Positions 14,454 to 18,783 of a stretch of 18,783 nt of DNA are shown here, in pieces (the stretch's first letter is position 1; each line of letters begins with the position of its first letter). Origin of the DNA: Candidatus Rifleibacteriota bacterium (GTDB lineage: Bacteria; Riflebacteria; Ozemobacteria; Ozemobacterales; Ozemobacteraceae); assembly GCA_022704885.1 (NCBI GenBank), contig JAKJFO010000039.1, positions 5,842 to 24,624 on the forward strand, read 5' to 3'. The notes beneath the pieces were generated by a model. That model saw only the letters and a list, made by a program, of their open reading frames with translations, had not been told where the DNA came from and made no database searches. The translations under genes and the position numbers were made by a program.

Positions 14454-14482
14454 TTTACAAAGTGCGTACACAGGATTAAAAT
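14454..14482 (+). promoter_or_regulatory. Promoter of the small secreted protein gene
   Basis: TTTACA (14454-14459), exact 17-bp spacer, TAAAAT (14477-14482): 5/6 and 5/6 to consensus. Predicted start near 14489, giving a leader of about 40 nt with the AGGAG site. Confidence 0.75.
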
Positions 14483-14529
14483 TCGTGCAGATTCGGTTGA
14501 TCCGAAAAAGTTTTAAACAGGAGACGGAC

Positions 14530-14955
14530 ATGAATATAAAAGTTCTGTTGGTTACGCTTTTGCTGGTGATTTTCAGTGGTGCTCTTTTTGCTGGTGTTTT
14601 GCCGGCAGCTGAAGAAATGAGCGCTCTCGACGCAATGATTGACAAAATGATGGCTGGCTACAATGCCGGTGATGCCACCGCATTTTATGCCGACTGGGCA
14701 GCCATGATGGCCGCCGTCTGCACGCCTCAGGCCTTTCAGACGCTGTATGTCGACAATTACATGAAAACTTTCGGCGCTTACGCTTCAAGAACGATCAACG
14801 CCGATGAAACAGTGGTCATGCCCGATGTACCGAACGGTCTGCTGGTCTATACCGCCAAGTTCGCCAATAACGAAAATGTCAAAATGAGCGTCAACCTGAT
14901 GAAGGAAGAGAATGTCTGGAAAATCCAGCAGCTGACCATTCAGGCCATGCCCTGA
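14530..14955 (+). CDS. Small secreted protein, probable NTF2-like fold
   Basis: 141 aa. The ATG at 14530 has AGGAG 7 nt upstream and starts a signal peptide (M-N-I-K-V-L-L-V-T-L-L-L-V-I-F-S-G-A-L-F-A, cut near 21). The mature part begins with a helix carrying M-x-A-G-Y-N-A-G-D-A-T-A-F-Y-A-D-W, the pattern seen in SnoaL/NTF2-like and DUF3887-type proteins. It ends in strands V-Y-T-A-K-F, V-K-M-S-V-N-L and V-W-K-I-Q-Q-L-T-I-Q, again typical. Such domains bind small ligands or act as partners; no catalytic residues can be named here. It is monocistronic, with its own promoter and terminator. Confidence 0.85.
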   Translation: MNIKVLLVTLLLVIFSGALFAGVLPAAEEMSALDAMIDKMMAGYNAGDATAFYADWAAMMAAVCTPQAFQTLYVDNYMKTFGAYASRTINADETVVMPDVPNGLLVYTAKFANNENVKMSVNLMKEENVWKIQQLTIQAMP

Positions 14956-14969
14956 GTTCGCACAGCAGA

Positions 14970-15003
14970 GCCGCCCCGCTTTATGGCGTCGGGCGGCTTT
15001 TTT
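14970..15003 (+). terminator. Intrinsic terminator after the secreted protein gene
   Basis: GCCGCCC (14970-14976) pairs with GGGCGGC (14991-14997), with an inner CGC/GCG, and six T follow directly. Confidence 0.92.
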
Positions 15004-15041
15004 GTGCAAAAATTGCGCAGATTATCTGGCATATTTTTTGC

Positions 15042-15067
15042 TTTCTGAGATGACATCTATTCAGAAA
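15042..15067. promoter_or_regulatory. Nested palindrome upstream of pyk
   Basis: TTTCTGA (15042-15048) is the reverse complement of TCAGAAA (15061-15067). Inside lies a second palindrome, AGATG-A-CATCT (15048-15058). It is 28 bp before the pyk ATG. It could be an operator or an mRNA leader structure. I found no convincing -35/-10 pair in 15004-15095. Confidence 0.4.
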
Positions 15068-15095
15068 TGATACAGGAAGGGCATTCAGGCAAACT

Positions 15096-16700
15096 ATGCG
15101 TAAAACCAAGATACTTGTCACACTCGGACCATCAGCAGAAGAAGAAAACGTATTGCGAGATCTAATCAACGCCGGAATGAACGTGGCACGACTAAACTTT
15201 TCGCACGGTGATTACGAAGAACACGGGGTCCGCATCGAACGTGTAAAAAAGTTGCGAGACGAAATGCAGAGACCGGTAGCACTGCTTCTTGATACCAAAG
15301 GCCCCGAGATCCGCACAGGCGAGATTGAAGGCAAATCCATTTTTCTCGAAGCAGGGAAACAGATAATTCTGACAACAGAAGATGTAACGGGTACTCCGGA
15401 GCGCCTCAGCATCTCGCACAAGCAACTGCCATCACTTGTTGAAGCAGACTCGACAATTCTTCTCGACGACGGACTGCTCCAACTGCACGTCGAATCAGTT
15501 CCCGATGACAAAAATATCCGCTGCACCATTGTCAACAGCGGTTCTATCAAATCCCGCCGCGGAGTCAACGTGCCGAGATTGAATCTCAATATGGCGAATC
15601 CAACCGGCAAAGACCGTGATGACATCGTATTTGCAGCAAAAAACGACTTTGATTATATTGCGGTATCTTTTACCGAGTCTGGCGACACCATACGCAAAGT
15701 TAAAGCCATACTCGAAGTTGAGGGCAAGCCTGGAATCAAGGTTATCGCCAAGATCGAAAACCACGCCGGCCTGAACAATTTTGACGAGATTCTCACAGTT
15801 GCTGACGGAATCATGGTTGCGCGTGGCGACCTCGGCGTCGAACTGCTTCCAGAAGAAGTCCCAATCGTTCAGAAAGAGATCATCAGAAGATGCTATATGG
15901 CGGGTAAGCCGGTTATCACTGCGACTCAGATGTTGCACACAATGATCGAAGCCCCTCGCCCAACCAGAGCTGAGGTCTCGGATGTCGCCAACGCGATCTA
16001 CGACTTTACTTCGGCAGTGATGCTCTCGGGCGAAACTTCGGTCGGCAAATACCCGATTGAATGTGTCAAACTGCTGGCGCGCGTCGCCGCCAACACCGAA
16101 GAGGCAATCGATTACAAGCGAATTTATGCCGCCTTTGCAAGTACCGAAGAATTCGCCGACCGCACCGGCGCAGTCACCAATGCAGCCATTACCACAGCCT
16201 ACAATGTTGGAGCCACGGCAATCATAACCGTAACCGAATCCGGCAGAACTGCCCAGGCCCTGTCGAAGCTGAGACCGAGCATTCCCATCATTGCAGTGGT
16301 CAGCAACCGTCAGCTTTATCATCAGCTCAGTATCAACTGGGGTATTACACCGGTCATGGGCTCTCGATTCACCAGCATTGAAGAACTCTATCGCGAGTCA
16401 GTGCGACTGAGCCTCACTACCGGTTTTATCAAGGAAGGCGACACAGTCGTGCTGGTAGCCGGTCTGCCAGTGGGGCGCAGCGGCGGTACCAACATGATCA
16501 AGGTCGAAACAGTAGGACACCCCGGCCCCTGCCCGAAACGCCGCAAGGATGACGAACCTTCACAGGCTCTGCAGTTCAAGCTCGGCCTCGAAAAAAGCGC
16601 ACACGCACGACTTAACCAGCCGGCAGGTGGTGGTGCCGGAACACCGCTCGACCTGCTCAGCCGCCCGCTGGTTTCGAGCCCGCGCAATAATCTGCGCTGA
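15096..16700 (+). CDS. pyk: Pyruvate kinase with C-terminal extension
   Basis: 534 aa. The enzyme makes pyruvate and ATP from phosphoenolpyruvate and ADP, the last step of glycolysis. The barrel starts at K-I-L-V-T-L-G-P-S, with N-F-S-H-G (34-38) and D-T-K-G-P-E-I-R-T-G. The active-site block reads K-I-E-N-H-A-G, then M-V-A-R-G-D-L-G-V-E, then T-A-T-Q-M-L. The A-E-V-S-D-V-A-N-A segment and M-L-S-G-E-T-S complete it. The C-terminal domain ends in the usual G-G-T-N-M-I-K-V-E-T-V-G. About 60 further residues (from H475) are not part of the normal enzyme: rich in Pro, Gly, Arg and Ser, probably flexible, with no known domain such as the PEP-utiliser domain of some Bacillus enzymes. The start has only a weak AGG 6 nt upstream. 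A hairpin follows the gene. Confidence 0.96.
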   Translation: MRKTKILVTLGPSAEEENVLRDLINAGMNVARLNFSHGDYEEHGVRIERVKKLRDEMQRPVALLLDTKGPEIRTGEIEGKSIFLEAGKQIILTTEDVTGTPERLSISHKQLPSLVEADSTILLDDGLLQLHVESVPDDKNIRCTIVNSGSIKSRRGVNVPRLNLNMANPTGKDRDDIVFAAKNDFDYIAVSFTESGDTIRKVKAILEVEGKPGIKVIAKIENHAGLNNFDEILTVADGIMVARGDLGVELLPEEVPIVQKEIIRRCYMAGKPVITATQMLHTMIEAPRPTRAEVSDVANAIYDFTSAVMLSGETSVGKYPIECVKLLARVAANTEEAIDYKRIYAAFASTEEFADRTGAVTNAAITTAYNVGATAIITVTESGRTAQALSKLRPSIPIIAVVSNRQLYHQLSINWGITPVMGSRFTSIEELYRESVRLSLTTGFIKEGDTVVLVAGLPVGRSGGTNMIKVETVGHPGPCPKRRKDDEPSQALQFKLGLEKSAHARLNQPAGGGAGTPLDLLSRPLVSSPRNNLR

Positions 16701-16717
16701 TTTTTCCGATTGACGAA

Positions 16718-16760
16718 ACAGGCCTTCTGAACCTGTAATCTGCAGGAACAGAAGGCCTGT
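16718..16760. terminator. Bidirectional hairpin between convergent pyk and hisC
   Basis: ACAGGCCTTCTG (16718-16729) pairs perfectly over 12 bp with CAGAAGGCCTGT (16749-16760). An inner CCTG/CAGG stem lies beyond a symmetric AA/AA internal loop. It sits between the two converging stops. T runs are short on both sides (TTT on the minus strand), so termination may need a factor. Confidence 0.6.
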
Positions 16761-16775
16761 CAGCTTCTGCCACAG

Positions 16776-17843
16776 TTAAGACAGAAAACGCTTCAGAGTA
16801 TCGAGGAAATAACGGTTCTGCTCGGGGCTGCCGACGCTTACGCGCAGATGTTTTGCCAGCAGCGGATGCGCCCCGACATCGCGAATCGCGATATCGTTCT
16901 GCTTGAGGTATTCGAACAGCCCGGGCGAACGTTCACCGGCGGTGAAAGTAAGAAAGTTGGTCGCCGACGGCAGTGTCTTTATACCATCGATCTGTCGCAT
17001 ATCTTCGTAAAGCTGGTGTTTGAGAGCCACGGCAGCGGCAGTGTGCCGCAGAAACAAGTCCTTGTTGAGCAGCATGGTCATCACGAATGCCTGCACCATG
17101 ATGCTGGTATTGAAAATCGTCTGCACCTTGCGGATTTCTTCGACGTTCTGCGGCTGGCTGACCAGATAACCAAAACGCAGACCAGCAGCCGAAAATGATT
17201 TAGAGAATGATCTGACAACGATCAGGTGCGAAAAATCAGCAACCCGCTCCACCATTGTCTTGCCGCTGAATTCAAAATAGGTTTCATCGAGCAGAACAGG
17301 TTTCTTCGTATTTTCGAGAACGTAGAGAATTTTCTCGTCGCTGAGCAGGTGCCCGGTCGGGTTATTGGGGTTGCAGAGTATGCCGAGGCGGCAGTCTGGC
17401 GAATTGAGCACTTCGAGATATTTTTTTTCATCAAAATCGAAATCGGGCAGATAGTCGATAAATTTGATTCCCAGACCGGCCGCGCGCGAATAAGTTGAAT
17501 AATCGAAATAGGAAGGGGCCAGCGAAACTGCGAAGGCAGCATTATTCTCGCGAACGGCGAGAAAACAGGAAAACAGCATGTCGTCTGCGCCATTGCCCCA
17601 GAGCAGATTGTCTTTGCTCACTCCGTGTCCGACATAATCGACCAGAAGGCGTTTGAGTTCGCCGGTAACCTGACTGAAATAGCGGTTAAGATGCACTTCC
17701 TGCATGGTCTGGTGAAAGGCTTCGTCAATCGCCTGAAATGGGTCGAGAACGCTTTCATTCAGGCACATCATGTTCTTCTTGCGCGGGACTGAGATATCGG
17801 CAGGCGGGCCGGCCTGCAGCAGATCTTCACGAAAAAGGTTCAT
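16776..17843 (-). CDS. hisC: Histidinol-phosphate aminotransferase-like PLP enzyme
   Basis: 355 aa, fold type I aminotransferase of the HisC branch. Motifs: C-N-P-N-N-P-T-G (157-164), L-L-D-E-T-Y (184-189) with D186 and Y189 contacting PLP, and R-S-F-S-K-S-F-S-A-A-G-L-R-F-G-Y, where K215 forms the Schiff base and R223 binds phosphate. A C-terminal L-R-V-S-V-G carries the substrate arginine. HisC transfers an amino group from glutamate to imidazole-acetol phosphate in histidine synthesis. No other his genes are nearby, and related enzymes (CobD-like, aromatic aminotransferases) share these motifs, so the exact substrate is less certain than the fold. The ATG at 17841-17843 has AAGGA about 8 nt upstream. 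The ankyrin gene is divergent, 85 bp away. Confidence 0.85.
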   Translation of the reverse strand: MNLFREDLLQAGPPADISVPRKKNMMCLNESVLDPFQAIDEAFHQTMQEVHLNRYFSQVTGELKRLLVDYVGHGVSKDNLLWGNGADDMLFSCFLAVRENNAAFAVSLAPSYFDYSTYSRAAGLGIKFIDYLPDFDFDEKKYLEVLNSPDCRLGILCNPNNPTGHLLSDEKILYVLENTKKPVLLDETYFEFSGKTMVERVADFSHLIVVRSFSKSFSAAGLRFGYLVSQPQNVEEIRKVQTIFNTSIMVQAFVMTMLLNKDLFLRHTAAAVALKHQLYEDMRQIDGIKTLPSATNFLTFTAGERSPGLFEYLKQNDIAIRDVGAHPLLAKHLRVSVGSPEQNRYFLDTLKRFLS

Positions 17844-17875
17844 TTTGTTTTCCTTTCCTGCTATGTTTTTCAGGC

Positions 17876-17904
17876 ATCTTAACAGGGAATATGCTACAAT
17901 TCAA
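17876..17904 (-). promoter_or_regulatory. Promoter of the hisC-like gene
   Basis: Minus strand TTGAAT (17899-17904), 17-bp spacer, TAAGAT (17876-17881). Predicted start near 17869. Its -35 box overlaps the -10 box of the divergent ankyrin gene, so the two may compete. Confidence 0.55.
17892..17900 (+). promoter_or_regulatory. Possible extended -10 promoter of the ankyrin gene
   Basis: TGC-TACAAT (5/6 at -10) with the extended TG. The sequence at the -35 position (around 17872-17877) is poor. Predicted start near 17907, 22 nt before the ATG. Confidence 0.4.
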
Positions 17905-17928
17905 GCATTGCAGGTTGGAGGAGTATGA

Positions 17929-18783
17929 ATGGGAAGGTACAATAGCGGCGAGCAGAAAAGCAGCGGTTGCGGCACTTTCATTATCCTGATCATTTTTGCT
18001 CTGATTGCATATGGCGATAAAGACCATGACAGCCGCAAAGAAAGAAAACGTAAAGCCGTTGTTCATCCGGTTGCCGGCAGACTGGATGAGGCTACCCGCC
18101 AGATTGCCGAACAAAGCGATGAGCAGCTGATCAAGCTATACAACCCTGAATCAGCAGACTATTCACTGGACGCAAAAACCGGACGCTCACTTCTTCACAT
18201 GCTTTGCGAACTCAATCGCCACGAAGTTCTCAAAGTCATGCTTGAAGGCGGTGCGCCGCCTGATCCGCGCAATTTACGCCAGGAGACTCCTCTGCATGTG
18301 GCCATACAAAAAAAGAGCAGCGAATGTGTCAGCCTTTTGCTAAAACATGGGGCCGACCTGACCGCCATCGACGGCAAAAGCTATTCAATTCTGCATGCAG
18401 CGGCTGAATTTGGCTATTATGAAGTTGCCAAAGAAGCTATGCGGGCCGGCGCCGAGCTCGAAGCAAAGGCTTACGACTTCACTCCGCTGCACTGGGCCTG
18501 TTTCAATGGGCATCTGCGCCTGGTTGTCCTGTTCTGCGAAAACGGTGCCAATACGACTACGCACGGCAAAGGCTGGACACCCGGCGATCTTGCCTTTGGC
18601 AAACATCCGCAGATAGTAAGCTACCTCGCCAGCCGCAATGCATCGTTCAACAAAAGCTTTTTGATCGATCATTATGATTTGAAAGATGGCTGGCCATTTT
18701 TGAGCGCAGGCGAAATCGTCGAGATGTCAGGCGACCACCCGGCAATGCAGGCAGTGCGCGACGACTCACCAGAAACCCTGGCT
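17929..18783 (+). CDS. Membrane-anchored ankyrin-repeat protein (3' end outside window)
   Basis: 285 residues visible, frame open at the window end. The GGAGGAG site ends 5 nt before the chosen ATG. Another ATG 4 nt upstream in a different frame gives only six codons. A short polar N-terminus is followed by one TM (about 15-28, F-I-I-L-I-I-F-A-L-I-A-Y-G) and a very basic stretch, R-K-E-R-K-R-K. By the positive-inside rule the basic stretch and the repeats are probably cytoplasmic. Ankyrin units, about 33 residues each: G-R-S-L-L-H-M-L-C from about 86, E-T-P-L-H-V-A-I from about 119, S-Y-S-I-L-H-A-A-A from about 151, F-T-P-L-H-W-A-C from about 184. A weaker W-T-P-G-D-L-A follows. Ankyrin repeats bind partner proteins; the partner is unknown. 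The last visible 50 residues show no clear repeat. Confidence 0.9.
   Translation, partial: MGRYNSGEQKSSGCGTFIILIIFALIAYGDKDHDSRKERKRKAVVHPVAGRLDEATRQIAEQSDEQLIKLYNPESADYSLDAKTGRSLLHMLCELNRHEVLKVMLEGGAPPDPRNLRQETPLHVAIQKKSSECVSLLLKHGADLTAIDGKSYSILHAAAEFGYYEVAKEAMRAGAELEAKAYDFTPLHWACFNGHLRLVVLFCENGANTTTHGKGWTPGDLAFGKHPQIVSYLASRNASFNKSFLIDHYDLKDGWPFLSAGEIVEMSGDHPAMQAVRDDSPETLA

Overview
The window looks like part of a chromosome from a diderm (Gram-negative-type) bacterium of moderate G+C. The evidence for an outer membrane is a TolC-type channel, two lipoprotein-type periplasmic adaptors and several secreted proteins. Most sigma70-like promoters match a TTGACA/TATAAT pattern and most genes have GGAGG-type ribosome sites. 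I cannot place the organism firmly. The mix (housekeeping metK, pyk and hisC scattered among efflux, HAMP-only and ankyrin proteins) does not look like a common model phylum. An uncultured candidate phylum such as Riflebacteria is a guess from general style only.

Layout. (1) 1-1176, minus strand: the 5' part of a cysteine-rich flavodoxin-family oxidoreductase, preceded by a TetR-family regulator. Both genes have the same operator-like inverted repeat just upstream. (2) 1195-1351: a tRNA-Leu(CAG) with its own promoter and terminator. (3) 1529-9776, minus strand: a tightly overlapping six-gene operon, in transcription order an unrecognised 225-aa protein, a TolC-like outer-membrane channel, a lipoprotein adaptor, an unusual 866-aa double-length adaptor, a LolD/MacB-type ABC ATPase and a MacB-type permease. 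Adjacent genes overlap by 4 to 11 bases, so they are probably translationally coupled. Together they would form a tripartite ABC exporter, with three adaptor modules encoded by two genes. (4) 9777-10120: an intergenic region rich in short tandem and inverted repeats. (5) 10121-11262, plus strand: a secreted acidic protein and a two-TM HAMP protein without an output domain, closed by a strong terminator. (6) 11298-13390, minus strand: a PgaB/IcaB-like polysaccharide deacetylase downstream of metK, separated from it by a terminator. (7) 13424-13627, minus strand: a hairpin and a 49-aa small membrane protein. (8) 13692-16760, plus strand: a DUF445 membrane protein, a small secreted NTF2-like protein and a pyruvate kinase with a 60-residue C-terminal extension. 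(9) 16776-18783: hisC-like aminotransferase (minus) diverging from a membrane-anchored ankyrin-repeat protein (plus) that runs off the window.

The most interesting elements are the tandem double adaptor inside the exporter operon, the matched TetR operators, and the small membrane protein gene. I do not see phage genes, transposases, CRISPR arrays or toxin-antitoxin pairs.
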